From: Batkoa obscura
Lineage: Eukaryota > Entomophthoromycota > Entomophthoromycetes > Entomophthorales > Batkoaceae
Assembly: GCA_030770535.1 (NCBI GenBank)
Contig: JASVEC010000130.1
Span: 1 to 44,514, forward strand
Direction: 5' to 3'
Length of the DNA: 44,514 nt
Shown here: one piece after another, positions 1 to 11,199 of the stretch
How the letters are laid out: the number at the start of each line of letters is the position of its first letter
How positions within the stretch are numbered: the first letter of the stretch is position 1
Program-made: the position numbers and the translations under genes
Notes under the pieces: model-generated
Databases searched by the model: none
What the model was told of the DNA's origin: nothing
What the model saw: only the letters and a program-made list of their open reading frames with translations

Positions 1-3000
1 TGCTATGATTATACAAGATTCGAGAAGATGAATAATAGCAAAAGATCATTTTCTATAAAATCAATCTCGTCAGCTACTATTCAAAAAACATACAATATGC
101 ATAATACCCGACTTCAATTTCATATTAAAAAAAAAAGCGGCTATTAAAATCCAATCTATTTGGAGAAGATACTCAGCAATTAAAATGCTACACGATCTTA
201 GTATCATTCACAATCAAGCAGCATTAAAATTACAATGTAGTATTCGTAGCTGGCTTTGCAAAAAAGAATTGAATCAAATTAAGCTATTAAACAAATCGGC
301 CACCATCATTCAAAGTCAATTTCTTATGCGGGATCAGGTTAATACATATTCAAAAAAACGAGCTAGTGCCCTACAATTACAATCATTTGGGCGTGCACTT
401 TTAGCAGTAAATCAATATAAATTAACTAAGAAAGAAAGTAGAAAAATACAAAATAGAATACGTGTATTTACCCATAGTAGAAGAATAAAAGAAGAATACG
501 ATCAACGTAAAAAATTAACTAAAAAGATGCAACAATTGGCACGCAAGTATATAATTCGACAAGAGGAAATACGTAAGAAAAATAAGGCAGCAACTCAAAT
601 TCAATGTTTATGGAAATGCTTTAAATCTAGAAAATCATTAAAGTATTTAATTTATCAAAAGAATTCAGCTACAAAATTACAAGCATTTATGAAAATGTGT
701 CATTTTAATATCAATTATTCTATTTTAAAAGAGACATCCAATTTTATTCAGTTAAGAAGAAGAGTCAGAGTTTTAGGGGATAACGTATGCGAAGAGTACA
801 AAAATAAAGTTAATGCAACTAAAGTAATACAAAAACAATTAAGAAAGCATTGGTATCTTATGGCAGAAGCAGAGAAAAAAGAACAAGCGTGCGTTAAGAT
901 ACAATGTATTTGGAGGAAATTTTGCGCTAAAAGGCTACTTTCTAAACTTCAACTTCATTATAAAGCAGCGGTTTTAATTCAATCAAAAATAAAAAGTTTT
1001 GTAATCAAAGAAGTTTATTTTATTACTTCTTATTTAGCAATGGGTTTGCAAAGGGCATGGAGAGAAAAGTTACTAACCAGGGAAACTAAGCAAAATTATT
1101 GTAAATTGAGAGAAACCACGCTATTCCTTCAACAGCGTGTTAAGTTTATTAAATATTTTAAAAAGTGCAAAGAACAAAGAAATTTAGCTGCTATTACTTT
1201 ACAATCGGCTTGGAAGAGACTGCTAGCTAAAAGAGAGTTAAGTAGTAGGAGAATTAATAAGGCATCAGCAACTATTTCTTCGTTTTTAAAGATGGTTAAA
1301 GGAACTACCAATTTCAATGAGCTTAAAGACCATACAAAAGCTATTATAGAAATTCGTCATAATACTCAACATTCTAAAGTGACATTAGATAATTATTCCT
1401 TATTAAAAGAAGCAGCTAAAATAACTCAATTCCAATTAAGACAAAAATGGGAAACTGAAAGTGTATATAAGCAACATTTAAAAGAAAAAGGAGCGACTTT
1501 ACTTATTCAAAGGAAGTTCAGAGCTTATCAAAAACACGTGAGGTTAATCAATCACTCTGCTTTAAAAATCCAATCAGTTTGGAAGATGGCTATTACCAAG
1601 AAGGAATATACATATGATCAAATGAGAAATAAAATGGCTCTTAGAATCCAGAATTGTATGAGAATGAAAATAGCTAAAGAGGAATTTAATAATAGATTAA
1701 AGCTAGCAAAAATCATTCAAGAAAGATGGGATTGTTATATCAATACTTTAGATCAATGTTTTAATTTTAAATTAATTAAAGAAGTCACTGGATTCATTAA
1801 AGATACCTATCAAAACTCAATAAATTGTAAAGACATTAAGGAGGATTATCAAATTCGAAAATTAGCCATGTTGACAATTCAATCTAACATTAAAATGGCA
1901 ATGAGTAAACTACCCTATTTAGAACTTAAATCGGCAGCGGATTATGTGGCTCATAGAAGAAAGGAAGTGGTTTTGGCAAGAGAGGAGAATAAGAATTATT
2001 TAGGTTTAAAATTCAAAGCTATTATTATACAAGGCATTTATCAACACCAAATTCAATGCAATAAGGTTAAGGAATTATTTAATAAGAAAAAGGAAGCAGC
2101 TACCGCTTTACAAAAGTGTCTAAGAAGTTATTGGATTCAAAAAGATACTCAATATAGATCTGCAATTTTACTTCAAGCTCAATTAAAGGCATATTTAGTT
2201 AAGAAGGAGTATAGTAAAAACATACACTTACATAACAATTCAATTAAAATTCAATCTTTATTGAAAATGGTAAAAAGTCGAATTAAATTTAATAAGATTA
2301 GGCAATTAAGCCAATGGATTTGTGAACGTAGAGAGGCATTATTAATTTCTAACGAGATTGTGGATAGCTATGACAATATTAGAATTGCGGCTTTTATTAT
2401 TCAAGATAGACTTAGAGCTATGACAGATGGTAAACTGGAATTTAACCATTATCAAAATATTAAACAGTCAGCAATTGTTTTACAGCAAGCTTATCGTAAT
2501 TACTTTGAAAGGAAAAACCAAGCAGCCACCAAAATTCAACAGATATGGAGAGGATACATATTAAGTAAAGAAGCTATTGAATTATTCAACAAAAAGAAAG
2601 AAATAAGGAAAAGATTTCAAAAAGTATATATAAAACTAATAGCTGCAGATCAATTATTTTTAAGATTTAATGAAATTTTTGAAGCTAAATTACATGCTCA
2701 ATTTCGATTAAGATATAAATATTTAACTCTATGGCGAAATGAATGCAATGAAAAATTAGAAGAATTGAGAGCTAAACGATTAGAAAGAGAAAGACACTTA
2801 GCCGCTATAAAATTACAAACATTAAGTTTATCTTATTTAAGTCAACGTAAATTTAAAGCGAGTCAAAGAATTGCAAAGAGTTTACAACCATTATGGAGGG
2901 GTTACAAAGTACGTATAAAGAGTTCACCAAAGGTGAAATTAGCTTGCCAAAGAGTTCAAAAAGCTAATCGTGAAGCTCAACCGCATATGATACTTTCAAA

Positions 3001-3586
3001 TCGTACTACTATTGCTTTAGACATATTAAGTGCTAGTAAAAATTTAACTCATATTATTAAAGCATGTGATCATTTAGTTGTAGTAACTCAATTATCACAT
3101 ACTTGTCGACAAAGGTTAATGGAGCAATATCATGTTATTAGAGTCATATTAACTTTAATGGGACAATGTAATCGTAGTCAACCTCATCAAGAAATCTTAA
3201 GACATTCTGTTTTAATATTGGAAAATTTATCTCGCGATGAAACATGTGCTAAACATTTAGTTACACAATGTAAAGATGTAGAAGATATGTTAATTACTAT
3301 GGTGGCCCATAAAGAACTATCACATGTATTAAATCCATTGATGGTGACTTTAGCTAATTTAATGTCGTATCCTAAAGTGTTAGAAATTATTAAAAAGACA
3401 AACCAAATCAAGTTAAGACTTAAAATGGTTCAAATGGGTATTAAAAGAAAAAGTAGGTTTCCGATGATGAATAATAAAGTGAAGAAAGACTCAAGATCAA
3501 TATATTCGGTGGGATTAATGGGATTAAGCTCATTAGAAGATATTGATCAACAGCAGTTAATTGGGCAACTAATTGAACTTATTTAA
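1..3586 (+). CDS. ASPM/Asp-like abnormal spindle protein, C-terminal part (5' end outside window)
   Basis: The gene runs in from the left edge and ends at 3586. From 185 onward 1,133 codons are open. They consist of dozens of IQ-type calmodulin-binding repeats (pattern A-x3-IQ-x3-R/K, e.g. AAIKIQSIWRRY just before 185, AATQIQCLWKCF, AAITLQSAWKRL) followed from about 2985 by an alpha-helical ASPM C-terminal region with the typical CNRS-x-P and ILxNLS stretches. ASPM/Asp proteins bind spindle poles and microtubule minus ends, and IQ repeats recruit calmodulin. The N-terminal microtubule-binding and calponin-homology part must lie upstream. Coding sense continues before 185: frame 1 is open from base 1 to the A10 run at 127-136, then the reading shifts to the frame used by the rest. 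One A fewer would fuse the two (HIKKKAAIKIQ). This is therefore a homopolymer error or a real frameshift. The ATG at 185 is not a true start. No intron is needed in the visible part. Confidence 0.85.
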
Positions 3587-3899
3587 GAATGAGTGGATTA
3601 AGATATGAAAATCAATAAAAATTTTGATACATCTAATTATTATTATTTTGTTTATTTGGAATATGTGGGGTTTTCATTGGAATATTGATAAGTGACCGAC
3701 ATAGAATATTTTGTAAAAATTTATAACTTAATTAAAAAATAAAATAATACTTAACTCAAAAAACCAATTTTAACGTTATAATAATAAGCTGATATTATAA
3801 ATAACAGTTAATTTTTGTTATCAATATTATTATTATAAAGTAAATTTTGGATTGATTTGGTCATCAATAGTTTATCTTTTTATTTAGTTTGATTCTAAA
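3587..3899. other. AT-rich intergenic spacer
   Basis: This is spacer between the ASPM stop and the first F-box copy. I see no gene, RNA or repeat in it beyond AT-rich low complexity. The last 70 bases resemble the DNA just upstream of 7764, which shows that the F-box duplication includes some 5' flank. Confidence 0.5.
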
Positions 3900-4553
3900 A
3901 TGCTATTAACCTTAGAGTCTTTGTCCAATATTTTACTAAATATACTTGAATCAAATCTAAATGAATTTAATCAATGTTTTTTAAGCAAGTGAAGATGTTT
4001 TTTTTTGATTTCATTATTTTTCCATTTTTTAAGCGCTATTTGAGTAGAAAGATTGTTAGTAAAATTCTTAAACAAAAAAATACATCCTCATTAAAAGAAA
4101 TTCATAGAGTATTTACCAATAAAACTATTAAAATCAATATTGGGGATGTATTTTTTTGTTTAAGAATTTTACTAACAATCTTTCTACTCAAATAGCGCTT
4201 AAAAAATGGAAAAATAATGAAATCAAAAAAAACATCCCCATATCATTTTTGCCAAATATTTAAACAATCTAATTTTCTAATTTATAAAGCAAATCTAATT
4301 TAGTAACTTTATTTGAATTGAAGAGTTATTTTATCTTATTTCTCTTTTCTCAAGCCTTAAAATGATTAGAGCTACAAATCTAACCTTCGACGGATATTTA
4401 GAAGTTGATTACAAACATACTGATACTATCCTCTTGTCAATTACTATTCCTTATTCGCATGAGAGTATTTTTTATAATTTATTGGGATATATTCCATCAT
4501 TAGACTGGATGAGGTTTATGATATTCAATATAACAAACTACATTTTAGTATAG
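3900..4553 (+). pseudogene. F-box-like gene, copy A, split by a MITE pair
   Basis: The ATG at 3900 opens MLLTLESLSNILLNILESN and runs to CFLSK, which aligns with the F-box start of copy B (FCFLSKELFN) and with copy C (LESLSDIL). At 3991 the reading frame is cut by a 252-bp foldback pair of MITEs. After it, at about 4330-4553, the C-terminal part of the same family resumes (ITIPYSHESIF, LGYIPSLDWM), matching YIPSLDWV in copy B. The middle LRR-like region seen in copy C is missing, so an internal deletion has occurred as well as the insertion. F-box proteins normally bring substrates to SCF ubiquitin ligases. This copy can hardly make such a protein. The 63-codon frame at 4362-4553 is just its tail and not a separate gene. 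Confidence 0.6.
3991..4242. mobile_element. MITE pair forming a 252-bp foldback
   Basis: Two copies of the ~100-bp MITE family lie head to head: left unit (minus orientation) 3991-4090, right unit (plus) 4141-4240, spacer 4091-4140. The two arms are almost perfect reverse complements over more than 90 bp, differing mainly in a T9/A8 run and the outermost bases. The right end is CATCCCCA-TA; the left end has lost a clear TA flank. The near identity suggests recent dimerisation or gene conversion between arms. It interrupts F-box copy A. Confidence 0.85.
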
Positions 4554-4619
4554 TATTATTTTATCAATGAATTGTATTATTTGTAAAATCAGCAGTAACC
4601 CTTTTTGATATGTATGTTA

Positions 4620-5096
4620 CAGCTTTACTATAATTCAACTAACTGTTCACTCAAGAGTAAGGTTTAGCTAAAATTCAAGGGTCAAGCTTTAAAGAAATCA
4701 ACTAACTAATCAAATAAATGGCTCCAAAAATCACTGCTAGTTACATTGTAATAAAGCTATAATGTAAGTTATGTTTAAATTTTAGTATAAATTAATTATA
4801 CTTCTTAAACCTTAATATCTTACTTTTGTAATTTATTTCACGACTTTGGGTTATGCTACTAAGTAATTTTATATATATACAAGTTTCTATAAAGGACATG
4901 TCTGCAGGGTTTTACTAAAGTCACTTTTATCTAAATTATATATGGATGGATGTTTTCTAATAAATATTTTTATCTTTTATATAGGATCAATATAATATGA
5001 ATTTTGACATAAATTTCTCAAAATATTTATGCTCTGTTTTACTTTAGCATTTTAATAAAAATTTAAATATTTCGATAAAAATATCTAAAGTATAAG
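4620..5096. other. Intergenic, no gene seen
   Basis: This AT-rich stretch has no supported gene. Its first bases up to about 4620 still resemble the 3' flank of copy B (around 7460-7510), marking the edge of the duplicated F-box unit. Confidence 0.4.
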
Positions 5097-5557
5097 TGTG
5101 AAATATCGCTTTGTCAGCCCCACGGTCAATTGTAGTATAACCACTTAAGCTGCTGTGTTCTCGAGTTCAGAGAAAATCAATCCCACGTTCTTAGTTTGAT
5201 TTGCTATGAGAATTTCTAGCTCCATTCCAAAGAATATTATCTTCTTATTTTGATATTTATACTTTTCAGAGTATAAAAGAGCTTACAGAGTATAGTAGTT
5301 CGAGGCTTTTTAATTGAATTATTCCCTGATATCTCGAACATTTAATAAAGCCACTAAGTTTTCCTAATAGTATTTTACGTAGATTTTACATTAGTATTGT
5401 CTATTCTATCTGTTTTATATAGCTTGTAACCTATTACGTGCTATTCCTCATAATCCAAGTCTATCTCAGTCACATAAACTAAGACCTTTCGACTTATAGT
5501 GTGGTCAACCCAGCAATAGCTGTTCTTGACTCCAAACACTGAGTACCAGATTTCACA
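5097..5557 (+). mobile_element. LTR-like dispersed repeat, copy 1 (solo)
   Basis: This 461-bp sequence begins TGTGAAATATC and ends AGATTTCACA, i.e. TG...CA ends with an 8-bp inverted repeat TGTGAAAT/ATTTCACA. It is flanked by a 4-bp direct repeat TAAG (5093-5096 and 5558-5561). Related copies occur at 35640-36191 (minus) and 36641-36960 (plus). No internal coding region lies next to it, so a solo LTR is the best reading. A non-autonomous element of another class cannot be excluded. It lacks the MITE present in the other two copies. Confidence 0.6.
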
Positions 5558-5929
5558 TAAGTACCTGTATTAGTTTAACTATAAATTAGTCTCAAACAAG
5601 GATTTACACATTTATTTTGATTGTTATTATTTTGAGATATCAATTTTTATGTTAATAATACTGACTTTATTAGGCAGAACGATAAGTATAATTAAAATAA
5701 ATATATTGGTTAATTATTTATTTATTTTCATATCCATAGATTAGCAAAAAATTTGTACAAAATTGATAAAATATTTTGTACAAAAGAGATATAAAAGTTT
5801 GCAGAGTAAAAGAATTGGAAAAAGGTGATTTAAAAAAATTATAAGCGTATTGCATATAATTTCAACATAACACGTGAAAAATTTTATATTAATTACATTA
5901 TTTAAATATAAGATATCAATGTGTTTTTA

Positions 5930-6110
5930 TTTCACCACTTTTGTACCTTGAATGTTATTTATGTGGAAAGATTGTTAGCAAAATTTTTAAACAAAATGCA
6001 TTCTTATGCTAAAATTTCAAAAATTCATTTTAGCAAGACATTATTTTTATTAAGAATTAAAACCTTACTAATAAGTCTTTGTTAATGTTAATTATTCCTC
6101 TTGACTATAT
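5930..6110. mobile_element. Degenerate MITE pair remnant
   Basis: The stretch GTGGAAAGATTGTTAGCAAA near 5965 followed by TTTTTAAACAAAATGCATTC matches the minus orientation of the MITE family. A weaker plus-orientation arm follows at about 6035-6100 (TTAAGAATTAAAACCTTACTAA). The order minus-spacer-plus is the same as in the 3991-4242 pair, but both units are strongly diverged and the ends are unclear. Confidence 0.5.
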
Positions 6111-6722
6111 CTTGGCAATGGGCTATTCAAATGATCTAGAACTTTGCATGCGGTCTATTTATAACGTATAAAATAGATTCGTGTGAAAGATGATAACTTG
6201 GCTATCTTCTAATCCCTTTGTTTTGTGATTTTTTAACCACCACTCATATGCTTTCTGACTAATGTGTATTTAGCATCACAATCAAACAACTAAATTTTAA
6301 AATTTTAAAAATCAAATACATGATGATAAACATATAATATGTTATAATCTTAAAGGCATGAAAATAAGACTTTCAATTAAAGTTGTTTCTTTATTAGTTT
6401 AACTGTTTTTTATAATATTACACTCTGGTTGCAGTGCTATTCATAAAAAAAGCCACATTTTGAAATAATTCATATATATGATTTTAAACTTTGCGATTGA
6501 TTGGAAAAATGAAATATTAATGATAAGAAAAATAATTTGTAATAGCATTATAAGACCAAAGAGAATTTGTAAATAATATGGACTCTTTGTTAGCAAGAAA
6601 TACTATAGTTTTGAAAGCAAACTTGATTTACTTAACCAATAATATTTTAGCTAGTTATGATTATAAATTAAAATATATGAAAGTAGTTTTTACTTCTTCC
6701 TTTATTTTTATTTTAAAATAAA
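6111..6722. other. Intergenic upstream of F-box copy B
   Basis: This is AT-rich sequence without a supported gene or repeat. The last 40 bases are T-rich and end in AAAATAAA directly before the ATG of copy B, resembling a fungal leader. Confidence 0.4.
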
Positions 6723-7428
6723 ATGGAACTGAAGTTTGATCAGTTAATCAATGTATTACTAGAAGATATATTCAAACTTTTAGATCCAGAAGAAGTGATA
6801 GATTTCTGTTTCTTAAGCAAAGAGTTATTTAATATCGTTAGTGAAATAGCGAAATATAATCCAACTTATCCGTTGTATGATCAAAATAAGACTGGTAGAT
6901 ACTGGAACTATCGAGAGAAGTTTATCAAAAATAATGGAGGATTAATGAAACATATAAATATTGAAAGTGAGAATATAGAATATTTAACTTGTTGCTCAAA
7001 CTTAATATCTATATCTTATCTAAATACATATAACAATAGAGCTATTGAATTCGGTTTCTTTAATACCAAATATTCAAGCTATTCATTTTATGAAAATAGA
7101 CCAACATGATAAACTATCTGATAATGTCAAGTTCAACGAAGATACTTTCATAAAAAAAAGTATAATTTAAGCAAATACAAATTTACTAAATTCATTTCTA
7201 TAACTATTTTAACACAACTAAAGAGTTTCTTCACCTCATATCTTTATTCCCAAACCTTGAAGTAGTTAAAAACACAAATCTTTTATCAGATAAAACTGAA
7301 CCATTAGATTATAAAATACTCGTACTATCCCTTTATTGCTTATTGCACCTTATACAAATAATCACAAGGGTATTTTCAATTACCTGTTGAGATACATTCC
7401 ATCATTAGATTGGGTGAAACTACAATAA
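6723..7428 (+). pseudogene. F-box-like gene, copy B (decayed)
   Basis: The ATG at 6723 starts a 128-codon open part with an N-terminal F-box-like segment (LLEDIFKLLDPEEVIDFCFL, then SKELFNIVSEIA), about residues 10-45, and a further segment up to the TGA at 7107-7109. Beyond the stop, family sequence goes on in changing frames and finishes with the conserved C-terminal block IFNYLLRYIPSLDWVKL at about 7365-7425. The middle LRR-like part is largely gone. F-box proteins are adaptors of SCF ubiquitin ligases; the truncated 128-residue product would retain the F-box but not the substrate-binding region. I call it a pseudogene. A short expressed F-box protein is possible. Confidence 0.6.
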
Positions 7429-7763
7429 GCAATGTCAATAAACTACATTCAAATATAGTCGCTTTATCAATGAGATATATTATTTGAAACTAAGTGATAG
7501 CTTTTTTTAATATTTAGATTCCAATAATATTATGCTTTTGTATTTTAAACTTTATTATTATTATGTTATTAAGATATAAATTCATAAATTAACTTTTATT
7601 TTCAACATTTTATTTGTATGTGTTTTACAATTGTAACAATTTTGATTATAAAATTTGTATTGATTTAACTAATAGTATTCAAACTACATAGCATCATCAA
7701 GGTTAATTAAGGGTTATAAAAAGTAAATCGAACTTTGTTTCTTTTTTTTTATTTGATTTTAAA
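7429..7763. other. Spacer between F-box copies B and C
   Basis: This spacer holds no gene. Bases around 7440-7510 resemble 4530-4580 behind copy A, so the 3' flank was duplicated with the gene. The last 40 bases resemble the DNA upstream of copy A. Confidence 0.45.
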
Positions 7764-9186
7764 ATTCTATTAGTCTTAGAGTCTTTATCTGATATATTAT
7801 CAAAAGATATGCTCAAGCTATTACATCCAGAAAAATTAGCTAATTTATGCTTTTTAAATAGGTTATTTAATATTGCAAGCAAAGTAGTTGTGATAACTCT
7901 ACTTATTCACTGTGTAATCAAGACAAAGTTGATGTTAATATTATCAAGGGAAGTTTATTATCGGAAACCGAGGATTGATGAAGCATATGAGTATAAAAAC
8001 TAGAAGCTTTAGGTCTCTAAACAATTGTTCAAACTTGAGATCAATATTCTATTTATATACAATTAATGGGAGTTGTGAAAATAGAGACAAAAATAAAGAT
8101 AATATCAAATTACAAGCTAAAATGGCAAAATTAAAAAAATATATATGAATATTCTTAGTGACATATAATCATTAGACTTATTCAATAGGCACTCGAGTCA
8201 ACTCGATATATCTGAATATTACGTATATAATATATCAATCAAAGGTTTGATAAAGTATTTAAACCCAAAAGAATTAAAATCACCTGTGATAGGCACATGT
8301 AACATCATAAATCTTAATGTATTAACTATGATTAAAACAGGATTTAGTAAGTTAAAGAGACTAAAGTTGATCGTTGATGGACTTATTAAAGCTTCTAGTG
8401 AAATCAATTTGAACGCAAATTTCAATTCCAATTTAGAATTAGAAATTGTTAATGCTATGCTTGAGTTTGATATAAAATATTTTTGAGACTTAAAGAAATT
8501 AAAGAGTATTAAATTAGTAAATAGTACTGATTTTGAAATCAATACCAATAATTTTAATAATATAGAATTAACTAAAAATAGTAATATTATAGCTTTATGT
8601 TATTTTGATTCAAAGGGTAGAATAGATTATACTTTTTTAAACCTATCAAGTTTAAAAGAGGCATATGGGGATGTATTTTTTCGTTTAAGAATTTTGCTGA
8701 TAATCTTTCCACTCAAATAGTGCTTAAAAAATGGAAAAAGTAATGAAGACAAAAAAAATATCCCCATATTATTGAGTATTTATTAAAAGAATTGCTAGCT
8801 AAAATTTCACAATTATCAAACATTCAAACCATCCACTTTTCTAATTTGAATCAGTACACTATACTATCTAATAACTCTGGGTTTAATAAAATGGACTTTT
8901 ATAATGAATATAATTCAATTAAATATCAATTTATTAATCAAATTCAAATTTGTAACTCATATTTTATTACAATCCAAGAATTTCTACTTTCTATCTCTTT
9001 TCCCAAACTTTAAAATAATCAAAACTACAGATTTCATGTTAAAAAACAATATATAAATGTTGATTATAATCATATTAGGACTACTCCTTTATTACTTATT
9101 ATGCCTTCTAAAGATGATGATGATGATAATGATGTCTTTGATAGACTAATAGAATACATCATGCTGTTATATTGGATGAAATTATA
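7764..9186 (+). pseudogene. F-box/LRR-like gene, copy C (decayed, MITE insertion)
   Basis: This is the longest member of the local family. Where copy A has ATG, this copy has ATT (7764), followed by LLVLESLSDILSKDMLKLLH and PEKLANLCFLN, the F-box. Family sequence continues through a leucine-rich middle part (8247-8486: TGFSKLKRLKLIVDGLI; 8490-8660: DLKKLKSIKLVNSTDFEIN). A MITE at 8666-8766 splits it. A further leucine-rich segment follows at 8792-9013 (ISQLSNIQTIHFSNLNQYTI), then the C-terminal block with a GAT-repeat-encoded Asp run and LLYWMKL before TAA 9184-9186. Several stops and frame changes are present. The arrangement F-box then LRR suggests an FBXL-type SCF adaptor ancestor, which I infer rather than see. 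Confidence 0.6.
8666..8766 (+). mobile_element. MITE, ~100-bp family, intact-looking
   Basis: The element starts TGGGGATGTATTTTTT and ends AATATCCCCA, flanked on both sides by TA (8664-8665, 8767-8768). It lies inside F-box copy C. The TA flanks suggest Tc1/mariner-type transposition in trans. Confidence 0.8.
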
Positions 9187-9602
9187 ATAAGTTAATTATA
9201 TATTTTATTTGAGCCTTTATCCTAATTAATTGTGAGCTTTGAAATTAACAATTAGGTTACAATTCTATTTATATGTTTATGATATCAAATATTATCCATA
9301 AGTAATTTATCTATATTTTTCAATTTTAGTTTTAATTATTGATTTTGTACTTTCTGACACGTAAAGTTTGATTTTGAATGCTACACAAAAATATTATCAG
9401 AAAAATTACTTAATTACGTTCTTATACAACACTAAATTAGCTTAATATTTAAGATATGAGAGATGAGAAGATGTTATGGTCCACCTATAAGCCACCTGAA
9501 TCCTATTCAAGTAATATGTGAACCACCTAACTTGCTTACAAGGCAGCTCATCCTTCATAATTTACAACTGATAAATTGATCTAACATAGTGAACTTATTA
9601 AA

Positions 9603-9700
9603 TGGGGTTGTTTTTTTTGGTTCCATGAGTTTTTCCATTTAAGCGCTATTTTAGCGGAAAGATTATTAGTAAAATTCTTAAACAAAAAGACACATCCCCA
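9603..9700 (-). mobile_element. MITE, ~100-bp family
   Basis: This copy is in minus orientation. It begins TGGGGTTGTTTTTTTT and ends GACACATCCCCA, with AAGCGCTATTTTAGCGGAAA in the middle. The flanks are AA on both sides rather than TA. Confidence 0.75.
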
Positions 9701-10138
9701 AATGGTCATTACGATTTTTCGTACAATGCCCAGGAATCAAATCCGAAGCAAACTTCTTGAGATGCAATGATTTAACAACTCTACTACTATTGCTTTGTTA
9801 TATTAGGAAAAGTTTGAAATATAAAGTCAAATATTGGCTCATGTTTAAAATACTTGTTAATGTGTATTTTATTTTTTGATTTGAGTATTATAGATTTGGT
9901 TCAAAGTGACCAAGACTTTTTAACTTGTAACTTTTTTTATTTAAACTGAGCCCATAAAGCCATTTTTTTTCAAAAATATCAAGTTATTTATAAACTCATC
10001 TATTGACAGTAGAATTATAAACAATAAGGAAGTTGTTCTCTATAGTAAGAATCATTGTTTTTATGTTAATTTAAAATTTTTATACAATAATGAAAACAAA
10101 AAATATAGAAAACCAAAAAATGACAGAAATCAAACATA

Positions 10139-10238
10139 TGTGGATGTATTTTTGTGTTTAAGAACTCTACTAACAAATTTTCCGCTTAAATAGCGCTTAA
10201 AAAAGGAAAGAGTAATGAAGTCAAAAAAAACACTCCCA
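10139..10238 (+). mobile_element. MITE, ~100-bp family
   Basis: The element begins TGTGGATGTATTTTTGTG and ends AACACTCCCA. It is flanked by TA at 10137-10138 and 10239-10240. The core AAATAGCGCTTAAAA is present. Confidence 0.8.
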
Positions 10239-11199
10239 TACAATAAATAATAGTCCAAACTTAAGTTTATCTTAAATTTATTAACCAAAGACACTATATT
10301 TACCTACCTACCTCTCTTTAACAAACTTAGATATACCTAACCTTTACCATGTACTATGTTGTCATAAAGCTCTACCTTCTTTTATTGCTCTTCCTCATGC
10401 TAAGATATTCTTCAACCTAAGAATCACTATCTCCCTTTATCTTCTTATCCCTTGATTATAAAAGTAACCCATGACAAATTGATCATCTAACTTAAAGTTT
10501 CCTTTTTTTATTTAGCAAATAAAATGCAAACTTATAATATCAAAACTTCTCTTGGACCATCCAATCTCGCTTTATTTTATAGACTATTACTTTTTAAATT
10601 GAATAGTCTTCTTCTATGGTTTATTGTATTTAAGAAATAAAAATTATTTATATTTAAATAAAAGGAAATCTCGATTTAAGTAAATTTTATTGATGTCATA
10701 TTATTACATAAATTTAATAATACTAACTATTTAAGCCCCAATTATATATTATATATTATCTCTATCTATTTAGTTACGATGTTAACTTAATTTAATATTA
10801 TACTTGACTAAAATAAAATATCATAAAAATACAGTTTTTACCTCTGATCTATCGTACAAACAATTATCTAAGCCATCTATTTATCTATAAATAATTGAAC
10901 ATTCTTACTCTATGTAACCTAGGTTTACTACATTGTAAAATGTAATGTTTTGCTTATAACTTTATTGTAAAAATGACTTGTAAATAAATAGTAATAGCTT
11001 ATAGTTAAATGCTAATGTCAAATATATGGAACGATCATGAATATTAAATAAAACACTTACTTTCAGGAGAGAACTAAGAAACATTAGTAGAATATAAGGA
11101 CATATAGATACAATCTTTAATTTAAAGTAAAATGAAAGTGCACTTATCTTTAAAAGTATTAGAATTTATTAATTTTTAGTATACAGTTACCAATCCAAT

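Larger units (their letters stand above)
9187..11199. other. Gene-free interval with two MITEs
   Basis: No gene is supported over 2 kb between F-box copy C and the SAM synthetase 3' end. It contains MITEs at 9603-9700 and 10139-10238. The part at 10260-10500 is slightly richer in C but shows no open frame of note. The last ~100 bases are the probable 3' UTR of the SAM synthetase gene. Confidence 0.5.

Noticed and set aside
1129-1317. 62-codon frame on - within ASPM, and 74-codon frame at 3187-3411
   Set aside because: Antisense shadows of the IQ-repeat and C-terminal regions.
3974-4195. 73-codon frame on +
   Set aside because: It reads through both arms of the MITE foldback; the apparent protein is an artefact of the inverted repeat.
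4362-4553. 63-codon frame as a separate small gene
   Set aside because: It aligns with the C-terminal ends of F-box copies B and C and is the tail of copy A.
8219-8548. 109-codon frame on -
   Set aside because: It is antisense to the leucine-rich part of F-box copy C, which shows clear family similarity on the plus strand.
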